The notes under the pieces: model-generated
Seen by the model: only the letters and a program-made list of their open reading frames with translations
What the model was told of the DNA's origin: nothing
The model's database searches: none
Translations under genes and position numbers: made by a program
NCBI RefSeq assembly: GCF_004216755.1
Contig: NZ_SGWZ01000001.1
Span: 1 to 64,000 of the forward strand
DNA from: Kerstersia gyiorum
GTDB lineage: Bacteria; Pseudomonadota; Gammaproteobacteria; Burkholderiales; Burkholderiaceae_B
DNA length: 64,000 nucleotides
Direction of reading: 5' to 3'
Shown: positions 9,207-18,409 of the stretch, one piece after another
How positions within the stretch are numbered: position 1 is the first letter of the stretch
Layout: each line of letters starts with the position of its first letter

Positions 9207-10535
9207 TCAGGCCTGCTTGGCAAACAAGGCGTAGAAAAAACCGTCATGCTGATGCGACAGTGTTGCATTCGCCCCAACCGGCAGCAATTGACCCGGCGCT
9301 TCGAGCACCACGGCATCTGCATGTGCCTTGAGAAATGCCCGCGCCTGGCCCGCGCATTCCTCCGGGAACACTGAACATGTCACATACAGCAGGCGCCCGC
9401 CCGGCGCCAGCAGCGGCCAGAGGGCATCCAGCATGCGGCGCTGCACCGCGGCGGTCTTCTGCACATCGGCTTCACGCCGCAACCAGCGAATGTCCGGGTG
9501 ACGGCGCACCACGCCCGAGGCCGTGCATGGCGCATCAACCAGCATGGCGTCGAACGGCCGGCCATCCCACCAGGTGTCGGGACGCGCGGCATCCCCGGCC
9601 CGAACCTGCACTGCCGGCCCATCCAGGCGCAGGCGCGCCAGGTTTTCGTGCACGCGCGCCAGGCGGCCGGCATCAGCATCCAGCGCCAGCAGCTCCACAT
9701 CGGCGCATTCCAGCAGGTGCGCCGTCTTGCCGCCAGGCGCTGCGCAGGCATCCAGCACACGCATGCCCTCACGCGGCGCCAGCAGCTCGGCCGCCCGCTG
9801 GGCACCGGCATCCTGTACCGACCACCAACCTTCTGCGTAGCCCGGCAGGCGCGTCACGACATGCGAACCCGCGAGCGTCAGGCCCCAGCTGCCGACCGGC
9901 TCGGCTTGCACGCCGGCTGCGGCCAACGCGTCCGCCACCTGGGCCAAGCTGGCACGGCGGCGGTTGACCCGCAAGGTCAGTGGCGCCGGGGTGGCGCTGC
10001 TCTCGAGCACGGTCTGCCAAGCATCGGGGTAGGCGAATTGCAGCTTGCGCACCCACCATTGAGGGAAATTCCAGCGCGCTTCATCGTCGTCACGCGGCAA
10101 TTGCCCGTACTCGCGCAGGAAACTGCGCAGCACGGCATTGATCAGGGGTTTGAAATGCTTCAGCCGCACCTGCCCGGCAGCCGCCTCGACGGCCTGGTCC
10201 ACCAGCGTATGCGATGCGTAATTGGGTTCATGCGGCAAGGCCGTGCCCTGTTCATGGCGCACGGCGGCATCCAGCAACGACAAGGCCGTCAGCAACAAGG
10301 CATCCAGCAAAGGTTGTTCCGGCCTGCGCCGCACCAGGTAGGAGCGGTCCGCGATGGCGGTGCCCAGCGTGCGCATGACATGCGATGCCAGCGCCTGGGC
10401 CGCCGGACGGCGGACCGATGGCAATGCATCCAGCGTTTCCGTCAGAGAACGCCCTGAGAGCACGGACTGCACTGCAACTGCCGTATCCAGCAGCACAGCC
10501 GACAGCGGGATCTGGACCTGCGGCGCGCCCGTCAC
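9207..10535 (-). CDS. rsmB: 16S rRNA (cytosine-967-C5)-methyltransferase RsmB
   Basis: RNA m5C methyltransferase of 442 residues that modifies C967 of 16S rRNA. An N-terminal NusB-like helical domain (about residues 1-145, with NAVLRSFLRE near its end) is joined to a Rossmann methyltransferase domain. Motifs include DACAAPGGKTAHLLE (SAM site), LVDAPCTASGVVRRHPDIRWLRR with the PC catalytic cysteine, and YVTCSVFPEE with the second cysteine. A GTG at 10535 is taken as start because GTGA overlaps the fmt stop; longer in-frame starts would run deep into fmt. Confidence 0.95.
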   Translation of the reverse strand: MTGAPQVQIPLSAVLLDTAVAVQSVLSGRSLTETLDALPSVRRPAAQALASHVMRTLGTAIADRSYLVRRRPEQPLLDALLLTALSLLDAAVRHEQGTALPHEPNYASHTLVDQAVEAAAGQVRLKHFKPLINAVLRSFLREYGQLPRDDDEARWNFPQWWVRKLQFAYPDAWQTVLESSATPAPLTLRVNRRRASLAQVADALAAAGVQAEPVGSWGLTLAGSHVVTRLPGYAEGWWSVQDAGAQRAAELLAPREGMRVLDACAAPGGKTAHLLECADVELLALDADAGRLARVHENLARLRLDGPAVQVRAGDAARPDTWWDGRPFDAMLVDAPCTASGVVRRHPDIRWLRREADVQKTAAVQRRMLDALWPLLAPGGRLLYVTCSVFPEECAGQARAFLKAHADAVVLEAPGQLLPVGANATLSHQHDGFFYALFAKQA

Positions 10536-11494
10536 GCGCCCAGCCCTCCGGCTGGCACCTGCCAGCCTCGCACGAAGACATCGACAGGCTGGCGCTTGCC
10601 CCCCGCTTTCTGCAGCGTCAACAAACGCAGGCGGCCATTGGCCGTCGCCAGGTCTATGCCTTCGGGCGTGGCGGCCAGCAAGGCGCCGGGCGCCTGGCCG
10701 TGACCTTCGTCCGGCAGCGCGACGGCTTCCCATACCTTGACCGGATCAGCCAGACCAGGCAGGCGTACACTTGCGCCCGGCACGGGATCGAAAGCCCGGA
10801 TGCGCCGCGCCAAGACGTCTGCAGACTGGGTGAAATCAAGCGGCGACTCGGCCTTGTCCAGCTTGGCCGCGTAGCAAACCCCTTGCTCAGGCTGCGGCAC
10901 CGCCGGCAGCGTGCCACGTTCCAGCGCCGCCAGCGCCTCGACAATCGCTTCGCCACCCAGCGCCGCAAGACGGTCATGCAAGCGCGCCGCATTGTCGTGC
11001 GGACCGATGGGGGTGCTTTTCTCCAGCAGCATAGCGCCGGTATCCAGGCCCTCGTCCATCTGCATGATCGTCACGCCGGTACGTTCGTCGCCGGCCTCGA
11101 TGGCACGCTGGATGGGCGCAGCGCCACGCCAGCGTGGCAACAGGCTGGCGTGAATATTCAGACAGCCCAGGCGCGGCAACGCCAGCGTCCAGGCAGGCAG
11201 GATCAGGCCATAGGCGGCGACGATCATTGCATCCGGCCGCAGCGCTTCCAGCACGGTGCGAGCGGCCCCGGCTTCATCGGGAAACTTGCCATCCAACCTC
11301 AGGCTGCGCGGCTGCAGCACCTCGATTCCCGCCGCCAGCGCTGCCTGCTTGACCGGACTGGCCATCAATTTCATGCCCCGGCCGGCAGGCCTGTCAGGCT
11401 GTGTCATGACTAGCACGATCTCGTGCCCGGCTGCCAACAGCGCGTCAAACGCGATACGGGCGAATTCCGGGGTACCGGCAAAGACAAGTCGCAT
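10532..11494 (-). CDS. fmt: Methionyl-tRNA formyltransferase
   Basis: Formylates initiator Met-tRNA using 10-formyl-THF. The 320-residue protein starts MRLVFAGTPEFARIAFDALL and contains the folate/catalytic region CLNIHASLLPRWRGAAPIQRAI with the conserved N, H and downstream D (TGVTIMQMDEGLDTGAML), followed by the C-terminal OB-like tRNA-binding domain. It lies 101 bp after def, the deformylase that later removes the same formyl group, and its stop overlaps the GTG start of rsmB. Confidence 0.97.
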   Translation of the reverse strand: MRLVFAGTPEFARIAFDALLAAGHEIVLVMTQPDRPAGRGMKLMASPVKQAALAAGIEVLQPRSLRLDGKFPDEAGAARTVLEALRPDAMIVAAYGLILPAWTLALPRLGCLNIHASLLPRWRGAAPIQRAIEAGDERTGVTIMQMDEGLDTGAMLLEKSTPIGPHDNAARLHDRLAALGGEAIVEALAALERGTLPAVPQPEQGVCYAAKLDKAESPLDFTQSADVLARRIRAFDPVPGASVRLPGLADPVKVWEAVALPDEGHGQAPGALLAATPEGIDLATANGRLRLLTLQKAGGKRQPVDVFVRGWQVPAGGLGA

Positions 11495-11595
11495 GGGTAG
11501 GATTCAGGAATAACAACAGTTGACGAACGCGCGCCCCGCCAGGGCGCCACGGCGAATCCAGGCCGCCGGCAGACGCAGCCGGCGGCAGCGCGGCA

Positions 11596-12108
11596 TCAGG
11601 CGCGCGCCAGTTCGCGTGCCTGCTTGCGCAGCTTGTTGCGAATGCGGTTGAGCTTCAGGCTGGAGAGGTATTCGACGAAAACCTTGCCATCCAGGTGGTC
11701 GATTTCATGCTGCACGCAGACAGCCAGCAGGCCATCGGCATCGAATTCGTAGGCTTCGCCCTGCTCATTGAGCGCGCGCACCCGGACCTCCGACGGACGG
11801 CAGACTTCGTCGTACACGCCGGGCACCGACAGGCAGCCTTCTTCGTAGGTCTTGCTTTCGTCGCTGCGCCACAGGATTTCCGGGTTGATGAGCACCCGCA
11901 ATTCCTGCTGGTTTTCCGAAACGTCGATCACCACCACACGCTTGTGCACGTCTACCTGGGTTGCCGCCAGGCCGACGCCGGGCGCTGCATACATGGTTTC
12001 AGCCATGTCGCGCACCAATTGGCGAATGCTGTCGTCGACCTGCTCGACAGGCTGGGCGACCTTGTGCAGGCGAGGGTCGGGATAACGGAGGATGGGAAGC
12101 AATGCCAT
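11596..12108 (-). CDS. def: Peptide deformylase
   Basis: Metalloenzyme that removes the N-formyl group from nascent proteins. The 170-residue chain has all three signature motifs: GVGLAATQ, EGCLSVPG (metal-ligand cysteine) and QHEIDHLDG (two metal histidines and the catalytic glutamate). The ATG at 12108 (MALLPILRYPDPRL) fits the family; an upstream ATG at 12165 would add a non-conserved extension. It is the first gene of the def-fmt-rsmB run and is divergent from dprA. Confidence 0.97.
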   Translation of the reverse strand: MALLPILRYPDPRLHKVAQPVEQVDDSIRQLVRDMAETMYAAPGVGLAATQVDVHKRVVVIDVSENQQELRVLINPEILWRSDESKTYEEGCLSVPGVYDEVCRPSEVRVRALNEQGEAYEFDADGLLAVCVQHEIDHLDGKVFVEYLSSLKLNRIRNKLRKQARELARA

Positions 12109-12209
12109 GGCCAAGGTACCGAAGAAACACAAAAAGCGCCCTGAGACGCGCATAACCTTCATCATAAATCATCTACCTGCCGGCACGGGGAAAAGCCATG
12201 CGGATGAAT

Positions 12210-12245
12210 GGGTGAAGGTGTGCTCAATTGAGCACACCTTCACCC
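12210..12245. repeat. Perfect 36-bp palindrome between def and dprA
   Basis: Positions 12210-12227 (GGGTGAAGGTGTGCTCAA) and 12228-12245 are exact reverse complements with no loop. The site lies in the 171-bp divergent gap, about 35 bp before the dprA start and 100 bp before the def start. The lack of a loop and of a T-tract argues against a normal intrinsic terminator. A binding site for a dimeric or tetrameric regulator, or a cruciform-forming element, fits better; the protein is unknown. Confidence 0.9.
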
Positions 12246-12279
12246 CCGACTGGCCGGGCAACGTGCCAGACTGCCATCC

Positions 12280-13572
12280 ATGTGTACTCCCGGCCCTTCC
12301 CCCATCCCACATGCCGACTCGCATGCCGGCACACCGGTCAGCCCTCCTGCAGGCACACTTGTCCGCCCGCTTGTCTGCCTGCCTGCTCACCCGGACCCAG
12401 TCCTGGCGGCCTGGCTGCGCTTCGCGCTCGAACCTGGCCTGCCCTTGCGTACCGCACTGGCGCTGCTGCAACGCTTCGCCACGCCATCGGCCGTCTACCA
12501 GCAGGACGCTGCCGTATTGCGAACCTGTCTGCCGGCTGCCCTGGCCATGCAGCTGGCGCGTGCGCCCGGCACCGAACTGGCGGCCCGCCTGGCACAGGCG
12601 TCGCACTGGCTGCGCGGCGGCGCAGAGCGCCATGCCCTGCCGCTGCATCACCCCTGCTACCCCGACGCCCTGCGCCAGCTGGCCGACCCACCGCTGCTGC
12701 TCTACCTTGAAGGCAACCCTCAGGTGCTGGCGCGACCCGCCATCGCCATTGTCGGCGCTCGCAACGCCACCCCGGCAGGCAAACAGAACGCCTATGCCTT
12801 CGCAAGCGCGCTCGCCAGCGCCGGCTGGGTGGTCGTCAGCGGGCTGGCACGCGGCATAGATGCTGCCGCGCATACTGGCGCACTGGACGGCGCGCCCCCG
12901 CTCGCCCCGGCCACGGTGGCCGTCCTGGGCTGCGGCCCGGATATCATCTACCCGGCGTCCCATGCCGAGCTGGCCCGCCGCATCATCGGGCAAGGCGCCA
13001 TCCTGTCGGACTATCCACCAGGCACTCCGCCGCTGCCGGGTCACTTCCCGCGTCGCAACCGCCTGGTTGCGGGCCTGGCGCAGGGCACGCTGGTCATAGA
13101 AGCTGCCCTGCGTAGCGGTTCACTGGTGACCGCCAGGCTGGCCGCCGACAACAACCGGGAAGTCTTCGCGCTACCCGGCTCCATCCATGCCCCGCTGGCG
13201 CGCGGCTGCCATGCACTGATCCGCCAGGGCGCCAAATTGGTCGAAACCCTGGAAGACATCCTGGAAGAGCTTCCTGCCATTCCGCCTGCGCCTGAACAAA
13301 CCCCGGCCCAGCCCCCCCATCCTCAAGCTCCGCCCGCCTGCCCGCTGTCCCCGGATGCCCGCCGTCTGCTCCCCTTTCTATCGGACGCCCCCGCCGGCCT
13401 GGATGCCCTGCTGCTGCGCAGCGGCATGGATGCCGCATCGGCCAGCGCCGCGCTCTGGGAACTTGAAACCGCCGGTCTGGCCGCGCGTACGGATGCAGGC
13501 AGCTACCAGGGCTTGGCCGCCCGGAGGCGCGTACGCCAGGGCCAGGCTCCTTTTCCCGCCAACAAGACCTAG
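12280..13572 (+). CDS. dprA: DNA processing protein DprA (Smf)
   Basis: DprA protects incoming single-stranded DNA during natural transformation and loads RecA. The 430-residue protein has an N-terminal helical segment, the central Rossmann-like DprA domain with IVGARNATPAGKQNAYAFA, VSGLARGIDAAAHTGAL, AVLGCGPDIIYP and FPRRNRLVAGLA, then a proline-rich linker and a C-terminal winged-helix domain (SPDARRLLPFLS to the end). The first about 35 residues are proline-rich and unlike the family, so the real start may be an internal codon. It is the second competence-related gene here, with comF. Confidence 0.93.
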   Translation: MCTPGPSPIPHADSHAGTPVSPPAGTLVRPLVCLPAHPDPVLAAWLRFALEPGLPLRTALALLQRFATPSAVYQQDAAVLRTCLPAALAMQLARAPGTELAARLAQASHWLRGGAERHALPLHHPCYPDALRQLADPPLLLYLEGNPQVLARPAIAIVGARNATPAGKQNAYAFASALASAGWVVVSGLARGIDAAAHTGALDGAPPLAPATVAVLGCGPDIIYPASHAELARRIIGQGAILSDYPPGTPPLPGHFPRRNRLVAGLAQGTLVIEAALRSGSLVTARLAADNNREVFALPGSIHAPLARGCHALIRQGAKLVETLEDILEELPAIPPAPEQTPAQPPHPQAPPACPLSPDARRLLPFLSDAPAGLDALLLRSGMDAASASAALWELETAGLAARTDAGSYQGLAARRRVRQGQAPFPANKT

Positions 13573-13607
13573 AATCGGTCTTTTTCTTCCCGACCCCGGC
13601 TTTTCCC

Positions 13608-14105
13608 ATGAATGAACATCGCCACAAGCTTTCCATGAGCATCCTGATGACGCCGGACATGGCCAATTTTTCCGGCAATGTCCATGGCGGCACCATCCTG
13701 AAGTACCTCGACCAGGTGGCCTACGCCTGCGCCAGCCGCTACGCGGGCAGCTATGTCGTCACCCTGTCGGTCGATCAGGTGATGTTCCGCCAGCCCATCC
13801 ACGTCGGCGAACTGGTCACCTTCTATGCCAGCGTGAACTACACCGGCAGGACCTCCATGGAAATCGGCATCAAGGTCGTGACCGAAGATATCCGTCAGCA
13901 GATGGTGCGCCACACCAACAGCTGCTACTTCACCATGGTGGCCGTGGATGACAATGGCAAGGCGGTCGCCGTGCCGCCGCTGCAACCCGACACCCTGGAA
14001 GAGCGCCAGCGCTATGAAGCCGCCATCCAGCGCCGCGCCCTGCGCGAGGAAATGGAAGCCAGGCATCGCCGCATCAAGCACGACACCACGGGCCACGAAG
14101 CCTGA
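13608..14105 (+). CDS. Acyl-CoA thioesterase (hotdog fold)
   Basis: Single hotdog-domain acyl-CoA hydrolase of 165 residues, in the YciA/cytosolic acyl-CoA hydrolase group. It shows NFSGNVHGGTILKYLDQVAY (the helix with the catalytic D/N region), VTLSVDQVMFRQPIHVGELVTFYASVNYTGRTSMEIGI and a C-terminal charged helix. It probably hydrolyses medium or long acyl-CoAs in the cytoplasm; the chain-length preference cannot be read from sequence. It starts 35 bp after dprA on the same strand and converges with the P-type ATPase gene. Confidence 0.85.
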   Translation: MNEHRHKLSMSILMTPDMANFSGNVHGGTILKYLDQVAYACASRYAGSYVVTLSVDQVMFRQPIHVGELVTFYASVNYTGRTSMEIGIKVVTEDIRQQMVRHTNSCYFTMVAVDDNGKAVAVPPLQPDTLEERQRYEAAIQRRALREEMEARHRRIKHDTTGHEA

Positions 14106-14146
14106 AGCCTGTTTATTGACCCAGTGGCGCCGGCCAGCCAGGGCGG

Positions 14147-16960
14147 CTAAACGACCTCTCCGAGCCAGCGCCGTGCCACGGCCTTTTCCAGCTCCAGCAA
14201 AGTGAACAGCGCAAGCCCTACCGCCAGCACGGCCACCACCTGCCCGGGGCTCAACGCCGCCGTCTGGAACCAGCGCTGCATGGCGGGCGCATAGGTGAGC
14301 AACAACTGCCCCGCCGTCACGACCACCAGCGCCAACGCCACAGCCGGCGTCCCCTTGATGCCCTGCCAGTTGAACGAACGCATGTGCAGGTAGCGCACGC
14401 TGAACAGATAAGCCACCTCCATCACCACGATCACGTTCACCACTGCCGTGCGTGCGACTTCCAGCGGTGCCCCCCGGGCCTGCAGGAACAGAAAGATGCC
14501 CAGCGCACCTATCATGAACAGGAACGAAACGAACCCCACCCGCCACAGCAGGAAGCCCGACAGCAACGGCTGCCCGGCCGGACGCGGCCGGCGCGCCATG
14601 ACGCCGGGCTCGGCAGGCTCGAAAGCCAGCACCAGGCCCAGCGTCACGGTCGTCGCCAGGTTGATCCAAAGGATCTGGGCGGTAGACATGGGCAACACCC
14701 ATCCCATCATCAGGGCCAGGATAACGACCATGACTTCACCGCCATTGGTCGGCAAGGTCCAGGAAATCACCTTTGTCAGGTTGTCATAGACCGTCCGGCC
14801 TTCCTTGACGGCCGCAACGATGGAGGCGAAGTTGTCATCGGCCAACACGATCTCGGACGCTTCCTTGGCTGCTTCCGTCCCCTTGCCGCCCATCGCCACC
14901 CCGACATCCGCCTGCTTGAGCGCCGGCGCATCATTGACGCCATCGCCAGTCATGGCCACCACCGCGCCACGCGCCTGCAGCGCACGCACGATGCGCAGCT
15001 TGTGTTCTGGCGTCGCACGGGCAAACACCGTCGTGCGCTGTGCGGCATCAGGCAAATCGGCATCACTGATGCGATCCAGCTCGGCAGCACCCAGCACCTC
15101 GGGCTGGTCCCGCAGGCCCAGCTGCCGTGCAATCGCCAGGGCGGTGGCGGCGTGGTCGCCGGTGATCATCTTGACTTCGATGCCTGCGCTGCGGCAATCA
15201 CGCACGGCCGCCAGGGCCTCGTCGCGTGGCGGGTCGATGAACCCGATCACCCCCAGCAGCACGAAATCCGCCGCCAGCTCATCCGGGTTCAGCGACAGCG
15301 CATCCTCCGGCCCCAGCTCGCGCATGGCAAAGCCCAGCACACGCTGGCCCTGTTCCGCCAATGCCGCGATTTGCCCATCCCAGTAGGCGCGGTCCAGCGG
15401 CGTCTCGCCCCCGGCCGTGCGCTGCGTAGCACAGCGTCCCAGCACTTTCTCGGGTGCGCCCTTCAGACACAACAATCGCACGCCGCTCCCCGCCGCGTCG
15501 CCATGCAGGGTCGCCATATAGGCATAACGTGCGTCGAACGGGATTTCATCGAGCCGTGGCCAGGCCAGCCGCTCCAGCCCGGCATCCAGCCCCCCCTTGG
15601 CGGCCAGCGCCAGCAGCGCCCCTTCCATGGTATCGCCGCGCACCGACCAGGCACCACCTTCGTCCTGATGCAAGCCCGCGTCATTGCACAACAGGCCGCA
15701 ACGCAGCAGCGCACCGGCCTGTTCCACATCCGCGCCACCTGCCTGCGCCAGCAGCTCGCCCTGGGGCGCGTAGCCCTGGCCGGACGCCTGCCAGCAGGCA
15801 TCTGCCATTACCACTCGCTGCGCCGTCATTTCATTGCGCGTCAGCGTACCGGTCTTGTCGGAACAAATAATGGAAGTCGCCCCCAGGGTTTCCACGGCAG
15901 GCAGACGGCGCACGATGGCCTGGCGCCGCGCCATGCGCTGCACGCCGATCGCCAGCGTGATCGTCATGACGGCCAGCAAACCCTCGGGCACCACGGCCAC
16001 CGCCAGGCTGACCACAGCCATCAGCGCATCCAGCGCGCCATAGCCGCGCACACCCACGGCGAACACGAACAGCAAGACGGCGCAAACCAGCACCGCCACC
16101 CCGAACACCCGGCTGAAACGATCTACCTGGCGCAACAACGGCGTACTGATCACCTCGACCTCATGCATCAGCGTGCTGATGCGGCCGATTTCCGTCCTGG
16201 CGCCAGTCGCCACCACGACGCCAGCGCCCATGCCCGCCACCACCAGGGTGCCGGAAAACGCCATCCCGTCGCGGTCGCCCAGGGGCGCGTCCACCATCGA
16301 CACGGCGACCTGCTTGGACGCATTGACGGATTCGCCTGTCAGGATGGCCTCGTCCACCATCAAGCCACGCGAGCGCAACAGGCGCAGATCCGCCGTCACG
16401 CGGTCGCCCGGCTCCAGCAGCACGATATCGCCAGGCACCAGGTCTGCGGCATCGCATACCATCCGCCCGCCATCGCGCAACACCGTGGCATGGGGCGCGA
16501 TCAAGCGCCGGATGGATTCCATGGCCTGTTGCGCCCTGCCCTCCTGGATGAATCCGGTAACGGCATTCACAACCACCACCAGCACGATGACGGCCGCATC
16601 CACGCCATGGCCCAACGCCAGGCTGACGGCCGCCCCCACCAGCAACAGATAGATCAGGCTGTTATGGAACTGCAAAAGAAAACGCCGCCATGCCGGCTTG
16701 CCCGCAGCCAGCGGCAACCGGTTCGGGCCATACGTTTTCAGCCGCTGCGCGGCCTGCGCACCATCGAGCCCTTCCGGCCCGCTTTGCAGGCTTGCCAGCA
16801 CATCGTCCACTGGCATGGCATGCCAGATGGACGCAGCCCCTTCGTGCCCCGGACGCGCCAGGCGCCCCCCGGCCGCCTCTGTGTCCTCCGGCCCTGAAAC
16901 CGGTTCCTGCCCCCGCTGCTGCATTTGCCCCCCTGGCTCTGAACACAACCCCGCTGTCAT
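14147..16960 (-). CDS. P-type cation-transporting ATPase (P2 type)
   Basis: Large membrane pump of up to 937 residues. Order: N-terminal cation ATPase domain (about 45-115), first membrane helices, actuator domain with LTGES near 207-211, PEGL at about 325-328 in the ion-binding helix as in SERCA-like pumps, phosphorylation site D368 in DKTGTLT, ATP-binding domain with KGAPEKVL, hinge MTGDGVNDAPALKQADVGVAMG, then a C-terminal membrane block. The PEGL motif and overall plan suggest Ca2+ or another hard cation rather than a heavy metal (there is no CPC). ATGs at 16960 and 16924 are both possible; the second has a purine-rich stretch just upstream. It stands alone. Confidence 0.88.
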   Translation of the reverse strand: MTAGLCSEPGGQMQQRGQEPVSGPEDTEAAGGRLARPGHEGAASIWHAMPVDDVLASLQSGPEGLDGAQAAQRLKTYGPNRLPLAAGKPAWRRFLLQFHNSLIYLLLVGAAVSLALGHGVDAAVIVLVVVVNAVTGFIQEGRAQQAMESIRRLIAPHATVLRDGGRMVCDAADLVPGDIVLLEPGDRVTADLRLLRSRGLMVDEAILTGESVNASKQVAVSMVDAPLGDRDGMAFSGTLVVAGMGAGVVVATGARTEIGRISTLMHEVEVISTPLLRQVDRFSRVFGVAVLVCAVLLFVFAVGVRGYGALDALMAVVSLAVAVVPEGLLAVMTITLAIGVQRMARRQAIVRRLPAVETLGATSIICSDKTGTLTRNEMTAQRVVMADACWQASGQGYAPQGELLAQAGGADVEQAGALLRCGLLCNDAGLHQDEGGAWSVRGDTMEGALLALAAKGGLDAGLERLAWPRLDEIPFDARYAYMATLHGDAAGSGVRLLCLKGAPEKVLGRCATQRTAGGETPLDRAYWDGQIAALAEQGQRVLGFAMRELGPEDALSLNPDELAADFVLLGVIGFIDPPRDEALAAVRDCRSAGIEVKMITGDHAATALAIARQLGLRDQPEVLGAAELDRISDADLPDAAQRTTVFARATPEHKLRIVRALQARGAVVAMTGDGVNDAPALKQADVGVAMGGKGTEAAKEASEIVLADDNFASIVAAVKEGRTVYDNLTKVISWTLPTNGGEVMVVILALMMGWVLPMSTAQILWINLATTVTLGLVLAFEPAEPGVMARRPRPAGQPLLSGFLLWRVGFVSFLFMIGALGIFLFLQARGAPLEVARTAVVNVIVVMEVAYLFSVRYLHMRSFNWQGIKGTPAVALALVVVTAGQLLLTYAPAMQRWFQTAALSPGQVVAVLAVGLALFTLLELEKAVARRWLGEVV

Positions 16961-17406
16961 GAAACACCCTGGCCGCTAAAGCCGGCCAGCCAGGGACCGG
17001 CCGCATGGCATGACGCGCTATCGCGCGATTCTGATTGCATCCGCCACACCGGCCCCATTAGCAAAAGATAACATGGCACCTGCCCCATACCCGCACGCGG
17101 ACTGGGCCTGTCCAGCCACGCCTGCCAGGAAAATGCCATAATCGCCAAGCCTGGATGCCGCCTGACCGGCGCATCGCCGCACTGCTGTCCCTGCCCGCCG
17201 GCAAACCCGGCCGGTCACGCCGCAGCAACCAAGCCGCACCCCTGAAAATACTGCGCCACGCCTTCATCATGCAGCCCCCTGGAAACCTCACGGGGGGCTG
17301 TTTGTCTTGAAGCGCCCAGGCAGACCAGAACACCCATGCCTACCTTGCCCCTGGCGACGCGGGCGACCAGGCCAGGAATTGTCACCCTGCCGCCTACGGA
17401 GACACC
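16961..17406. other. Divergent intergenic region with an attenuator-like hairpin
   Basis: No protein gene is convincing in these 446 bp between the minus-strand ATPase gene and the plus-strand permease gene. At 17272-17279 CAGCCCCC pairs with GGGGGCTG at 17293-17300 across a 13-base loop and is followed by TTTGTCTT at 17301-17308, on the plus strand and about 100 bp before the permease start. Since no plus-strand gene precedes it, it may be a leader attenuator or the end of a small RNA. The permease has a good GGAG ribosome site at about 17397-17401. Confidence 0.5.
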
Positions 17407-18339
17407 ATGACTGCAACCGCCTCTGCCCCCACCTTGCCCCGCCACCTGGCCATCGCCATCCTGCTGCTGCTTGGCACCTGTTTCGCTGGCAACCACGTTT
17501 CCGCCCGCCTGGCCTTCGACAACGGCGCCGGACTGCTGGTCGCCATCCTGTTCCGCTCGGGCGCAAGCCTGCTCGCGCTCACCGGACTGCTGCTCTGGCT
17601 GCGGCAAGCGCCCCGCCTGCCCGCGGGCACCGGCAAATGGCAACTGGCGCTGGGCGTGCTGATCGCCCTGCAAAGCCTCTGCCTGTATTCGGCTGTGGCG
17701 CGCATTCCCGTCGCGCTGGCATTGCTGGTCGCCAATACTTTCCCCATCCTGCTGGCCCTGCTCACCTGGGCCCTGGGCGGCAAGCCGCCTACCCGGCGCA
17801 CGGCGGGCATCATGGCGTTGATCCTGTTCGGACTGCTGTTCGTGCTGGACCTGCCTACCCTGATCCGTGGCGGACATGAACTGGGCCCGGACTGGATCAG
17901 CGGCCTGCTGTTCAGCTTCGGCGCGGCCTGTGTGTTTTCCATCGGCCTGTGGGTCACCGAACACAAACTGGCCACCGTCACCGGCCCGGTACGCAGCTTC
18001 TATACGATCCTGGTCGTGTTCGCCAGCATGATCGTGGCAGGCACCGCAGACCTCATCCCTGGCGGCATGGCCGCACCGGACAACAGCCTGGGATGGCTGG
18101 CGCTGGTGCTGCTGAGCATCCTCTACACCATCGCCTTCAGTTCTCTGTTCGTGTTCGCGCCACGGCTGGACATGGCTCGCAACGCACCGGTCATGAATAT
18201 CGAACCCGTGGCATCGCTCTGCCTGGGCTGGATGGTGCTGGGCCAAATGTTCAATTCCACCCAACTGATCGGCGGCGCCATCGTCATCACCGGCATCGTC
18301 CTGCTGGCCTACAACAAGCAGAAACCGGCAGACGCCTGA
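17407..18339 (+). CDS. DMT superfamily (EamA) transporter
   Basis: Inner-membrane permease of 310 residues with about ten hydrophobic helices arranged as two EamA repeats. The first repeat runs from LAIAILLLLGTCFAGNHVSARLAF and the second from LGPDWISGLLFSFGAACVFSIGLWV; the last helix ends IVLLAYNKQ. DMT permeases export amino acids and other metabolites, but no residue here tells the substrate. The start has a GGAG sequence (GGAGACACC) just upstream. A terminator-like hairpin in its leader suggests control by attenuation. Confidence 0.88.
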   Translation: MTATASAPTLPRHLAIAILLLLGTCFAGNHVSARLAFDNGAGLLVAILFRSGASLLALTGLLLWLRQAPRLPAGTGKWQLALGVLIALQSLCLYSAVARIPVALALLVANTFPILLALLTWALGGKPPTRRTAGIMALILFGLLFVLDLPTLIRGGHELGPDWISGLLFSFGAACVFSIGLWVTEHKLATVTGPVRSFYTILVVFASMIVAGTADLIPGGMAAPDNSLGWLALVLLSILYTIAFSSLFVFAPRLDMARNAPVMNIEPVASLCLGWMVLGQMFNSTQLIGGAIVITGIVLLAYNKQKPADA

Positions 18340-18346
18340 TGCCGCA

Positions 18347-18390
18347 CCAGCGCACCGCACGCGGGCTCATCCCGTCGGGCGGTGCGCTGG
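18347..18390. terminator. Hairpin between convergent permease and dctM genes
   Basis: CCAGCGCACCGC at 18347-18358 pairs perfectly with GCGGTGCGCTGG at 18379-18390; the 20-base loop can itself pair (CGGG with CCCG). It sits between the stop codons of two convergent genes, where a two-way transcription stop is expected. There is no T-tract on either side, so termination is inferred from position and stem strength. Confidence 0.5.
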
Positions 18391-18409
18391 CGAGCGCATC
18401 ATGCCGCGC

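Noticed and set aside
12210..12245. Reading the 36-bp palindrome as an intrinsic terminator
   Set aside because: It has no loop and no T-tract, and lies between divergent genes where no transcript needs to end.
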